Part shown: positions 28,863 through 36,738 of the stretch, in pieces
Layout: every line of letters begins with the position of its first letter
Position numbering within the stretch: the stretch's first letter is position 1
From: Brumimicrobium ulvae
GTDB taxonomy: Bacteria; Bacteroidota; Bacteroidia; Flavobacteriales_D; Crocinitomicaceae
Assembly: GCF_947504225.1 (NCBI RefSeq)
Contig: NZ_CANNGT010000005.1
Location: 124,001 to 188,000, forward strand
Direction of reading: 5' to 3'
Length of the DNA stretch: 64,000 nt
Notes under the pieces: generated by a model
Seen by the model: only the letters and a program-made list of their open reading frames with translations
The model's database searches: none
Told to the model about the DNA's origin: nothing
Position numbers and translations under genes: made by a program

Positions 28863-29765
28863 ATGGGTCAGGAAGATAAAAACAAAGATTTGATCAGTAA
28901 AATCAATAAGAAATATGAAGATTTAGGCGAGAATCCGAACACCTATCTGGAAGGACTATTACAGGCAAAACCGATTACCTACTGGGACTATATAGAAGTG
29001 GATACTCTTTTTTCATTGCAGAAACCAAGAACAGATTTTAAAGATGAAAAAATCTTTATTATGTACCACCAGGTTACGGAATTAGTGCTGGGGATGATGA
29101 TGCACGAATTAAAACAATTGGTCAATGAAGAGCTCTCTGAAGAAGTATGGATAGACAAAATCAATAGGTTGAATCGTTATACTTCCATGTTAATTACGTC
29201 CTTTAGTGTAATGAGTCACGGTATGAATTATGACGACTATAATGTTTTCCGTAAAACATTGGCTCCTGCAAGTGGATTCCAAAGTGTTTCCTTTAGGTAC
29301 ATCGAAATTTACTGTACGCCTTTAAAGAACCTTCTTAATGAAAAAGGAAAAGCCAGAATTCCTGAAAATCCAACAACTGAAGATTATTTCGAACATATTT
29401 ATTGGAAAGATGCAGGAATGGATAGAAAAACGGGGAAGAAGACCCTTACCCTGCGAATGTTTGAAGATAAATACCAAGACAAATTAATTGATAAAGCAAA
29501 TGAATTAAAAGGGAAGACCCTTGAAGAAAAATTTTTGAAAATGAAAAATCCATCCAAAGAACTGGTGGAAATCCTTCAAGAGTTTGACCAATTATATAAT
29601 GTTAAATGGCCAATGGTTCACTTGGAGACAGCACAGCATTACCTCGATAAAAAAGGTGAAAATAAAGCCGCAACCGGAGGAAGTGAATGGAAGAAATACC
29701 TACATCCAAAACATCAACAACGTAAATTTTTCCCTGAGATATGGGAGGATAATTATGAGGATTAA
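28863..29765 (+). CDS. kynA: Tryptophan 2,3-dioxygenase
   Basis: Heme enzyme that opens the indole ring of L-tryptophan to N-formylkynurenine, the first step of the kynurenine pathway. 300 aa, normal for bacteria. Hallmarks are TYWDYIEVDTLFSLQ, the distal-pocket region FIMYHQVTELVLGMM, the APASGFQSVSFRYIE signature and ATGGSEWKKYL near the end. No other kynurenine-pathway gene is visible here. It lies 7 bp after a small membrane protein gene; co-transcription with the NO-type locus is possible. Confidence 0.95.
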   Translation: MGQEDKNKDLISKINKKYEDLGENPNTYLEGLLQAKPITYWDYIEVDTLFSLQKPRTDFKDEKIFIMYHQVTELVLGMMMHELKQLVNEELSEEVWIDKINRLNRYTSMLITSFSVMSHGMNYDDYNVFRKTLAPASGFQSVSFRYIEIYCTPLKNLLNEKGKARIPENPTTEDYFEHIYWKDAGMDRKTGKKTLTLRMFEDKYQDKLIDKANELKGKTLEEKFLKMKNPSKELVEILQEFDQLYNVKWPMVHLETAQHYLDKKGENKAATGGSEWKKYLHPKHQQRKFFPEIWEDNYED

Positions 29766-30236
29766 TTATGAATGATGAACGATGAATTTTTTTAAGTAGC
29801 CGAATACAGACGTGAATCACAATGTGAAAATCACTGGCGTCCGATAAAAATTTTTCGATTATACTTCAGCCTTTATCTATTCTGTACTATGGCTTGTTTT
29901 GCGATTTTAAGGGCTTAGATTTGAGGAAAAGTATGTTCGTGGCGTTTGGGATTCCACAGCGAAAATGAGTTTTCAAGTGGAATTGCATTTCTTTGAAAAA
30001 GAAATATAGCATGGAACTTAAGAAAATCTCATGTTGCGAAGCATTCGCCTTGGAATTCCAATGATTTTTTTGTTTCGTTTTTTTATCAAGAAAAAAATGA
30101 ACCGAAACGAAGTGAGCTCATGAAGACCTTTAAAGGTTGACAAGACTGAATAAAAAGACATAGGAGATAGAGCGAAACTTTTGTTTTTGCGGTAAAGTCT
30201 TTTTAATCGGACGATAGTGATGTGAAAATATTGTTT
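29766..30236. repeat. Hairpin-rich intergenic spacer
   Basis: A 471-bp gap without a credible gene. It contains a chain of adjacent fold-back elements: 29951-29983 (ATTCCAC/GTGGAAT enclosing GAAAA-TGAG-TTTTC), 29987-30005 (8-bp arms), 30036-30048 (GCGAA/TTCGC), the palindrome TTGGAATTCCAA at 30050-30061, and a longer GTTTCG/CGAAAC fold at about 30073-30108. I read it as a structured repeat element; whether it recurs elsewhere in the genome cannot be seen here. Confidence 0.45.
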
Positions 30237-31646
30237 TTAAAAAATCAATAATCCAATTCCGAAGATAATCACGCCAACAATGAATAGTAGAAAAGTATAG
30301 GGGAGCAATTGTTGTGGTTTTAGCTGAGTAATTCCCAATAGAGGCAGCGCCCAAAAAGGTTGTAGCATGTTGGTCAGTTGATCACCATAAGCCATGGCTA
30401 AAATTGTTTTAGGTAAATCTGCTCCTAATTGTTGCGCCGTTTCAATAATTATTGGACCCTGAATCGCCCATTGACCACCACCACTAGGGACAAAAAAGTT
30501 GACTACTCCAGCACTAAAAAAGGTGAATAAAGGCAGGGTGTACGCATTGGCAATTGATGTAATTGAATCTGAAAAAAGTACAATAAGCCCACTGCTTTTC
30601 ATTAAAGCTAAAATTCCAAAATAGAAAGGGAATTGAATTAATATTCCTGAAATGTCACCAATTGCTTCTTGTAAAGCAAGCGTGAAATTGTTGATCGTTT
30701 TGTGAAGTGTTAGGGATAAGCCTAAAAACATGAGGTTAATGAAATTTAGTTGAATAAAACCAAGGCTGCTTTGACCATCGTAAGCAATTGCTTTGTATAT
30801 CCCAATAAGCAAAATGGAAAGTCCTAAGCCAATTCCAAGGGTTTTACTGTGGTCTAGTCGTTCTGCGCCTTTGTATTGAACTTGTGTTGCTTCTATTTGC
30901 GCAGCATTTGTTTTTTTGAATTGTGGGACTGACTCAATTTTGGTTTTCTTGGCAAAGATGTACAAGAATGTAGGGACAATGATTACACAAGCGAGGGTTA
31001 AAACAATATTCATTGAAGATCCGATGGTTTGCTCAAAAGGAATACTCGTTGGAAATTCACCAGCAATATTCATTTGTTGCATTAATGCAGGAATATAGCC
31101 TTCTTCCATAGATTTAGTTGTTGCACTTCCAGACAAGCCACCATGCCATACCATCATGGTAACATAACCTGCTGCACCTATCAACCCATAATTAACAGCT
31201 TTGTTTTCTAGCGCAAATTTCTCACCGACTTTTCTAGCAATTATTGCCCCGAAAATCAATCCCAAACCCCAATTCAATAAGCCCATCGAAATTGCACCAA
31301 TTGAAACAACGACTACACTAGATGCGGTAGTGGTACAATATTTTAGTAAGGCGTTTATAATTCTTTCAATGGCTGGAGAAAGAGCCAATATGTGACCCAA
31401 TACCAAAATCAGCATCATTTGAAAGGCAAAGTATAACCCACCTCCTGAATTGTCCCACAAACCTTCTTCCCAAGAACCGATTAAGGTTAAAAAGTATTGT
31501 CCATGCGAAGTCCCCGCAGGTTTGGTCAAAAATTGAGCGATGATTAATGTTAAAACGGTCAATAAAATAGCAATAGTAAACGGACTTGGTAGGACACGTT
31601 TAAAGATCTCAATTGCTTTTTTCGATTGTTTCTCTGATTTTTTCAT
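30237..31646 (-). CDS. atoE: Short-chain fatty acid transporter
   Basis: A 469-aa polytopic permease of the AtoE family, which takes up acetoacetate, butyrate and related acids. It has about eleven or twelve membrane segments, with family segments GLLNWGLGLIFGAIIARKVGE and the pore-like NFFVPSGGGQWAIQGP. A basic cytoplasmic N-terminus precedes helix 1. It stands alone on the minus strand, flanked by large gaps. Confidence 0.93.
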   Translation of the reverse strand: MKKSEKQSKKAIEIFKRVLPSPFTIAILLTVLTLIIAQFLTKPAGTSHGQYFLTLIGSWEEGLWDNSGGGLYFAFQMMLILVLGHILALSPAIERIINALLKYCTTTASSVVVVSIGAISMGLLNWGLGLIFGAIIARKVGEKFALENKAVNYGLIGAAGYVTMMVWHGGLSGSATTKSMEEGYIPALMQQMNIAGEFPTSIPFEQTIGSSMNIVLTLACVIIVPTFLYIFAKKTKIESVPQFKKTNAAQIEATQVQYKGAERLDHSKTLGIGLGLSILLIGIYKAIAYDGQSSLGFIQLNFINLMFLGLSLTLHKTINNFTLALQEAIGDISGILIQFPFYFGILALMKSSGLIVLFSDSITSIANAYTLPLFTFFSAGVVNFFVPSGGGQWAIQGPIIIETAQQLGADLPKTILAMAYGDQLTNMLQPFWALPLLGITQLKPQQLLPYTFLLFIVGVIIFGIGLLIF

Positions 31647-32169
31647 GGGTGTGATTTCGAAGTATAAGCGCGAGGTGAAAGTAATGAAAAAATTGGAAGT
31701 TTTTTAGATGATAGGGAAGAGAAAAAAGTGATTAGTTTGGAGATAATTTACTCTGAGAGGACGAAATGTTGTGTGAAATTGTTAAGTTAGCTGTGAAATA
31801 ATTCCACCTAAAGGTGCACAAAGTCAACAAACGCTTGTTAGGCTTGTAGTCTGATGGTGGGGTTGTGGGTAAGTTATGAACAACTGTGAAGAAAGTTTCG
31901 ACTATAATCATGGTAAATTAGATGCACTAAATTTATTTTAACAATTGATTTCCAGCCCTTTCAGAAATTCTTTCGTAATGATTACTGTTATAAGTAAAAA
32001 ACAGCACTCAATAACGGTAAAGCACACAGGCTAACAGAATTTACTACTAAATACCGATTAGCGACTGCCAAAGAACACATTGCTTGTAGCGGGAGAAAAT
32101 TGGCAATAGTGCAAGTTTTTGATACTCCTTTAACATGTCAAAAGCGTGTTCATCTAAAAATTAGAAAAG
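31647..32169. other. Long gap preceding the lipoprotein islet
   Basis: A 523-bp region with no supported gene. At 32031-32063 there is a nested fold: GCTAA/TTAGC arms around ATTTA-CTAC-TAAAT. At about 32077-32115 a CTTGTAGC-containing stretch resembles one arm of the attC-like element at 33405-33541, but I find no matching second arm. I read it as degenerate boundary sequence. Confidence 0.35.
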
Positions 32170-32712
32170 ATGAAAAAGTTAATTTATGGAGGTTTGTTCC
32201 TTGCCTTAGTAGGAATTATATTTGTTGGTTGTAAAAAAGAAATTACAAATCAAACTGAAGATCCGAAAGTTGAAACTAATAAGAAAGGAGAAAATGAAAA
32301 TTATGAGAAATCTAATTGGCCGATTTCTATTGGTATTACATTTGATCCTTTGAGGATCCATAGAGCAACAACGGATAGACCAAGAGATGGAAAAAATTGT
32401 GGCTGTAACGAATGTTTTGGACTTTGCAATGCCCCAGCATTAGGTGATGGAAGAAATGAAGAAAGTATCTTAGGGGTGGAATTAATAAATGAAGAGTTTG
32501 CTACAATTTATTTTTTACACAAAAAGCCTAATAATTTCGAAAAAGAGTTTGGGATAGATGAAGTTGTCACTACTAAACTTAATAACGGTTAAACTATTAA
32601 TTTTCATATAGGTGAGTATTTTGCTATTTATAATGAAGGTGTTTTTTATGATAAAAAAACTGGAAAGAAACATAAGTATTATGGAAATGTAAATGTTAAA
32701 TATTCATTATAA
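32170..32712 (+). pseudogene. Small lipoprotein gene interrupted by an in-frame stop
   Basis: Starts MKKLIYGGLFLALVG with a lipobox Cys (FVGC, residue 21), then an unrecognised domain containing CGCNECFGLC. A TAA at 32590-32592 ends the first part at 140 aa. The same frame continues with protein-like sequence (TINFHIGEYFAIYNEG ... NVNVKYSL) to the stop at 32710-32712. A single base change in one sense codon (CAA, AAA or GAA) would explain the break. Either a recent nonsense allele or a truncated but still expressed lipoprotein. Function unknown. Confidence 0.55.
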
Positions 32713-32726
32713 AAAAATAATTAAAT

Positions 32727-32748
32727 CCAGCAGATATTAATCTGCTGG
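32727..32748. repeat. Perfect short hairpin
   Basis: CCAGCAGAT-N4-ATCTGCTGG, with 9-bp perfect arms, between the broken lipoprotein gene and the next one. No T-tract follows, so it is not a typical terminator; it could stabilise RNA or be a protein-binding site. Confidence 0.5.
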
Positions 32749-32770
32749 GGACTGTAAAGATATTATCATT

Positions 32771-33397
32771 ATGAAAAAAGGACTAACTACAGTCGTATTA
32801 ATACTAATATTAAGTAGTTGTGGGCTACTTATTACGCAAAAAGTTTTGTTAGGTGTTAGAAAACCGACCATTCAATCTACTGATAAAATACTAAAGTTTC
32901 TTGCAAAAAATACACACTTGGATTCTACAATGACATTATCTAAAGTGGAGTTTCTTCATAAAATCACACAATCGAGTAACTATTTTGCGAAATGGGAAAT
33001 ATTTGATAAAAATGGGAACATATTGATTCCAACAGACTCTAATATTAGAAACTGCAATGGTTACACTCATTCATTTTTTAAAAACCTACCAAATTCAAAA
33101 TATTCTGTAGACACGAGTCGGAACATCTTTTTAGATAGCACTATTACCAATGGTTTAACTCAATTAAATAGAACAAAAGCAGAAATTGAAAAAAGTGATA
33201 AAAATGATTATTATCTTGTGATTTATTGGTCTACATTTATGGGAAAATACAGCTCTGATTTGTTTAATCTTGAAAAAACAGCACATAATAACAAGAATAC
33301 ATCCATTTCCATACTTAAAATCAATATGGATTTTAAAGATTATTATGGTTTAACTAATAAGGAAATAAATGTTGAACAAAAGGTGAAAAATAATTAG
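32771..33397 (+). CDS. Putative lipoprotein, function unknown
   Basis: A 208-aa protein with a lipobox Cys at residue 17 (LILSSC). The middle contains a protein-like segment DYYLVIYWSTFMGKYSSDLFNLEKTA that resembles a thioredoxin-like strand-helix unit without active-site cysteines. I do not recognise the family. It is AT-rich with many Asn and Lys codons, like its two lipoprotein neighbours, suggesting an acquired cassette. The attC-like palindrome begins 8 bp after its stop. Confidence 0.6.
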   Translation: MKKGLTTVVLILILSSCGLLITQKVLLGVRKPTIQSTDKILKFLAKNTHLDSTMTLSKVEFLHKITQSSNYFAKWEIFDKNGNILIPTDSNIRNCNGYTHSFFKNLPNSKYSVDTSRNIFLDSTITNGLTQLNRTKAEIEKSDKNDYYLVIYWSTFMGKYSSDLFNLEKTAHNNKNTSISILKINMDFKDYYGLTNKEINVEQKVKNN

Positions 33398-33404
33398 TCT
33401 ATCT

Positions 33405-33541
33405 GCTCATAACAGCACCTACAAGAAATTGGCAGTTCAACGGTGAAATGAAGCTTTGTACTTCGTAACAAGTCCAGTGTAAGCAGAAAGTTTAGTACTT
33501 GGAAATCGCCAACTTCTTGTAGCCGCCAAACCGTTTATGAG
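33405..33541. repeat. Integron attC-like (VCR-like) imperfect palindrome
   Basis: Outer arms CTCATAAC (33406-33413) and GTTTATGAG (33533-33541) flank inner arms CTACAAGAAATTGGC (33419-33433) and GCCAACTTCTTGTAG (33508-33522), which pair at 14 of 15 positions. The ~75-bp centre lacks strong pairing. The layout (AAC...GTT ends, bulged long stem, ~130 bp) is like integron recombination sites, but the outer 7-mers do not match the strict RYYYAAC/GTTRRRY consensus. The start codon of the next gene (33537) lies inside the right outer arm. Confidence 0.45.
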
Positions 33542-34010
33542 GATAGTAATTGTAATTTTAGCTCTATTCTTAGGATGCTCAGCATCAAAAGATAAGCAAA
33601 CAGTAGAATCTAATGTGAAAGCAGTAGATGATTTTTCAATAATTGGGAAGTGGAAATTTGAATGGGTAAAACCTATAGGTGATTTCGAAGAATGGTTTAA
33701 TTCTGATCGAGAAACAACTATGGGTCTATACTCTTTTTTCGGAGCAACAGCTTTTTCTGAATTAACTGATAAAACAATAGAGTTTACTAGTGGTAATAAA
33801 ATAAAAACCGACTGGTTCGAGCAAGCAATAATAGATAAAATTCAATTTGAATACCAGTTATTTCGTGAGGATAGTTTATTAGTTTTTACGGCTGTTTCAC
33901 CAAAAGACGAATCTAAAATAGAGATGCCCACAATCATGACATTCGATTCTGATGTTATGATTTGGAATATTGAAAATATAAAAGCTGTTAAGTTGGTTAA
34001 AATAGAATAA
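33537..34010 (+). CDS. Putative lipocalin-like lipoprotein
   Basis: A 157-aa protein with a short lipoprotein signal and lipobox Cys at residue 14 (LFLGC). FSIIGKWKFEWV followed by short strands (TIEFTSGNKIKTDW, YQLFREDSLLVFTA) and the ending IENIKAVKLVKIE look like the lipocalin-like beta-barrel lipoproteins frequent in Bacteroidota. Function unknown. Its ATG is embedded in the right arm of the attC-like element, as expected for a gene cassette read directly from a recombination junction. Confidence 0.6.
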   Translation: MRIVIVILALFLGCSASKDKQTVESNVKAVDDFSIIGKWKFEWVKPIGDFEEWFNSDRETTMGLYSFFGATAFSELTDKTIEFTSGNKIKTDWFEQAIIDKIQFEYQLFREDSLLVFTAVSPKDESKIEMPTIMTFDSDVMIWNIENIKAVKLVKIE

Positions 34011-34021
34011 CTATAACACAG

Positions 34022-34144
34022 CCTTTGTCATCAGCCTATAAAAACCTTCGATTTTTAAATTACCGAAAAGAGATTGAAAACATCGTTGTGAAATCAGGAG
34101 GTGAATTGAGTGAGGTTGGGGTTAAAGGATTGACCTCAATCTAA
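34022..34144 (+). pseudogene. Possible decayed BRCT-domain fragment
   Basis: A 40-codon open stretch ending TAA at 34142-34144 reads YRKEIENIVVKSGGELSE...GVKGLTSI, and the neighbouring frame just upstream reads FVISL and KTFDF. Joined across a frameshift, this resembles a BRCT core (FVITG..., R-x-E, GG, then a V-K-x-LT motif). There is no start codon or signal. The match is by eye and short, so this is tentative. Confidence 0.28.
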
Positions 34145-34212
34145 GAGCTAAGTTTATTTATTTTTTACATTCTTGAGAAACTCCCAACCTCATTCCAGAA
34201 AAACTCCAATAA

Positions 34213-34245
34213 TCAATTGCGAATTAACGATTATCAATTGCGAAA
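34213..34245. repeat. Direct repeat ATCAATTGCGAA before lhgO
   Basis: Two identical 12-bp copies at 34213-34224 and 34234-34245, offset by 21 bp (two helical turns), ending 5 bp before the -7 box at 34251. This could be an activator or repressor site; it may also be a remnant of the AATTACGAATTA-type simple repeats common in flavobacterial spacers. Confidence 0.4.
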
Positions 34246-34250
34246 TAGTT

Positions 34251-34258
34251 ACTTTTGT
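34251..34258 (+). promoter_or_regulatory. -7 box of lhgO
   Basis: TACTTTTG matches TAnnTTTG and lies 14 bp before the GTG start at 34273. Confidence 0.55.
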
Positions 34259-34272
34259 GAAAAATCATTTAC

Positions 34273-35493
34273 GTGGAGAATCAAGTATACGACATCGCAA
34301 TTATAGGAGGAGGAATCGTTGGAGCAGCGACTTTTTATAAGTTACAAAAACGTAATCCTGAATTGAACATCATTTTGATTGAAAAGGAAAAGCGTTTTGC
34401 CGATCACCAAACAGGAAACAATTCCGGTGTGATTCACTCAGGACTATACTATCAACCGGGTTCCCTAAAAGCAGAAAACTGTGTCAAAGGACGTCATGAA
34501 TTGGTGGCTTTTGCACAAGAGAATAAGGTGCCTCACGATGTTTGTGGAAAAGTGGTTGTGGCAACAAAAAAAGAAGAACTTCCTTTTATGGATAAAATCT
34601 TCGAGAATGGACTTGCGAATAACACGGAAGGAATTGAAAAAATTAGTGCCGAACAAATTAAAGAGCATGAACCTTATGTTGAAGGAATCGCTGGAATTTG
34701 GGTCCCTTGTACTGGAATTATAGATTACCGTGATGCTACTGAAAAAATGATTGCGAATGCTGAAGGAATGAACTCCAATTCTAAAACGGTACTCGGTGAA
34801 GAGGTGATAGGTGTGGAAAAACATGACGATTATTCTACAGTTGTTGGAGCTACAAAGAAGTTTAAGGCGAAGCACTTGATTTTTTGTGCAGGATTACAAG
34901 CCGATCGATTAGCACGTAAAGATGGTGTTCAATTAAAAGAACAGGTAGTTGGTTTCAGAGGAGATTATTATGAATTAACAGACCAAGCGAAAGACAAAGT
35001 GAAAAACTTGATCTACCCTGTGCCGAATCCAGCATTTCCATTTTTAGGTGTACATTTTACACGAATGACAAATGGAGAAACCGAATGCGGACCTAATGCT
35101 GTTTTTACTTTTAAAAGAGAAGGGTATGGGAAGACAGACTTCAGTATGAAAGATACCTTTGATGCACTTGCTTATTCAGGAACATGGAAGTTATTCATGA
35201 ACAATATGAAGTTTGGAATCAATGAATACCGTAGGGCCTTTTCAAAGAAGTTATTCTTAAAAACCTTACAAGGCTTGATTCCTTCACTTGAAATGGACGA
35301 TCTCAAACCTGGACGATCAGGTGTTAGGGCATTGTTGTTGAATAAAGATGGTGACACCAAAGATGATTTTAGAATTGAATACCATGGACATTCTATTCAT
35401 GTTTTAAATGCACCTTCTCCAGCAGCTACGGCATCATTAGCCATCGGTGGACAAATTGCAGAAAAAGCAGAAAAACATTTTGCCTTGAAGTAG
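34273..35493 (+). CDS. lhgO: L-2-hydroxyglutarate oxidase
   Basis: A 406-aa FAD enzyme of the DAO superfamily that oxidises L-2-hydroxyglutarate to 2-oxoglutarate, passing electrons to quinone. The N-terminal dinucleotide fold is IAIIGGGIVGAATFYKL. NNSGVIHSGLYYQPGS is the family signature, and GRSGVRALLLNKDG is near the C-terminus. The start is GTG at 34273 (MENQVYD); no better ATG is in frame. It stands alone with its own promoter and a direct-repeat element. Confidence 0.93.
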   Translation: MENQVYDIAIIGGGIVGAATFYKLQKRNPELNIILIEKEKRFADHQTGNNSGVIHSGLYYQPGSLKAENCVKGRHELVAFAQENKVPHDVCGKVVVATKKEELPFMDKIFENGLANNTEGIEKISAEQIKEHEPYVEGIAGIWVPCTGIIDYRDATEKMIANAEGMNSNSKTVLGEEVIGVEKHDDYSTVVGATKKFKAKHLIFCAGLQADRLARKDGVQLKEQVVGFRGDYYELTDQAKDKVKNLIYPVPNPAFPFLGVHFTRMTNGETECGPNAVFTFKREGYGKTDFSMKDTFDALAYSGTWKLFMNNMKFGINEYRRAFSKKLFLKTLQGLIPSLEMDDLKPGRSGVRALLLNKDGDTKDDFRIEYHGHSIHVLNAPSPAATASLAIGGQIAEKAEKHFALK

Positions 35494-35643
35494 TGAGGCT
35501 TTTTTGAAAGCATTTTACGTGTGACTTCAACAGGTATAGCTGTCGAAAAGGTATTACCGTTGACTGAGCTTGATTCGCGGTGAGCCAGTCGAATGGATCG
35601 AAGGCAACAATCCATCAACTACATTCGAGGAGTCTTCCTTCAA
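35494..35643. other. Spacer with degenerate repeat relics
   Basis: The part of the 221-bp gap before the palindrome at 35644. Around 35555-35605 the sequence resembles degraded copies of the TTGACTGAGC...GTCGAAGG-type dispersed repeat seen in many flavobacterial spacers. No gene is supported. Confidence 0.25.
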
Positions 35644-35657
35644 GTAACAAATGTTAC
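35644..35657. promoter_or_regulatory. CRP/FNR-like palindrome upstream of DsrE-like gene
   Basis: GTAAC-AAAT-GTTAC, a perfect inverted repeat with a 4-nt spacer, 57 bp before the ATG at 35715. The identical 14-mer recurs at 46604-46617, and a variant occurs at 53817-53828. Confidence 0.5.
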
Positions 35658-35714
35658 ATCCTACTTCTTCAAAATCTGATATATTGAGCGATTAATCGTA
35701 AACTTTGAATAGAG

Positions 35715-36164
35715 ATGAAAAAAACAGTTCAAATTTTAAGTTTGGTAGGTGCCATGTTATTCACAGTGTCAGGATTTGCCCAAGATTCTCCTCAGAAAAT
35801 TAATGAATCAGTTGTGAAGACCTTAAATAAAACACCTAATTTAGGGTTTGGAGTTTCTGCTGAAAGGCCTTTACGTTCTGCATTCATGATGTATGAACAA
35901 CTAAAAGCGAGTGGAGTAGAATTCGAGAATTATGAAATCGTTATCTGGAGTAAAGTAGTCCAAGACATCAAAGAAAATAAATTGCTCTTTGACTTTATAA
36001 CAGAACATATGGACGAAGACATTACCGTTTCTGTATGTGCAGTGGCCATGGACAGATTAGGTGTGAGTAAAGATGATTTACCCAAAGGAATTCAAGTTGT
36101 AGACAATGCTTATGTTAGAATTTTTGAACTTCAGGCTTTGGGTTATAACTTTTTGATTCCTTAA
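35715..36164 (+). CDS. Exported DsrE-family protein
   Basis: A 149-aa protein with a signal peptide (about 1-22, ending GFAQ). The body has the DsrE/DsrF-like alpha-beta pattern: YEQLKASGVEFENYEIVIWSKVV, a central TVSVCAVAMDRLGVSKDDLPKGI with one cysteine, and the typical ending ELQALGYNFLIP. Relatives take part in sulfur trafficking, but periplasmic versions are mostly uncharacterised. A GTAAC-N4-GTTAC palindrome upstream suggests control by a CRP/FNR-type regulator. Confidence 0.78.
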   Translation: MKKTVQILSLVGAMLFTVSGFAQDSPQKINESVVKTLNKTPNLGFGVSAERPLRSAFMMYEQLKASGVEFENYEIVIWSKVVQDIKENKLLFDFITEHMDEDITVSVCAVAMDRLGVSKDDLPKGIQVVDNAYVRIFELQALGYNFLIP

Positions 36165-36219
36165 AATGAATAGAGTCGGGTGTGAGGTTTTATTCGATTT
36201 CATACCCGATTAAACCTAT

Positions 36220-36675
36220 TTATTTCTTTGCGTTCTCCAAACACTTTTTCACTTTCTTTTCATGAGCATACCTGTCTTCAGGAGTAGAGTTCGGTTGAAT
36301 CAATAAACCTTTACATTTTTGATCTATAAAATCAGAACGCTCCATTACAAGGTCGAATTCATCGTCATCAGCCTCCATTAAAGCAGTGTTTACGGAGTCA
36401 CTTTTGACAATACATGTACAGAAGTCCCATTGTACTCCATATTTTTTTACAATGGCAACATGAGCTTCCTGAACTTCAGGATTGTCATATACTTTCTCTA
36501 ATGTATCAACAATTTCAATAGTTGATGAGGTATCCACTTCGACGGTAGTGGTGCTATCTATTGTAGAAATAGTATCTAATTCTGCGTCAGTTTCTTCTGG
36601 TAAATCACTTTTACATGAGAAAGCCAAGATTCCTAAAGCCAATATAGCAGTGATGTAGTAGTGTTTTGTATTCAT
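36220..36675 (-). CDS. Putative lipoprotein, function unknown
   Basis: A 151-aa protein with a lipobox Cys at residue 21 (LAFSC), an acidic Thr/Ser/Asp-rich linker (about 27-65), and a C-terminal helical domain with the cysteine-containing motifs WDFCTCIVKSDSV and QKCKGLL, ending KKVKKCLENAKK. This cysteine pattern recurs in Bacteroidota lipoproteins of unknown role. It is divergent from the DUF4294 gene with 63 bp between starts. Confidence 0.7.
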   Translation of the reverse strand: MNTKHYYITAILALGILAFSCKSDLPEETDAELDTISTIDSTTTVEVDTSSTIEIVDTLEKVYDNPEVQEAHVAIVKKYGVQWDFCTCIVKSDSVNTALMEADDDEFDLVMERSDFIDQKCKGLLIQPNSTPEDRYAHEKKVKKCLENAKK

Positions 36676-36738
36676 GGCAAAATATTTGTAAATTACTATT
36701 CGTTATTAAATATACTTTAAATAATCTCTTATTTCCAA

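Noticed and set aside
34465-34875. 136-codon open frame antisense to lhgO
   Set aside because: It lies fully inside a well-supported gene, has composition typical of a reverse-strand shadow, and has no promoter or family resemblance.
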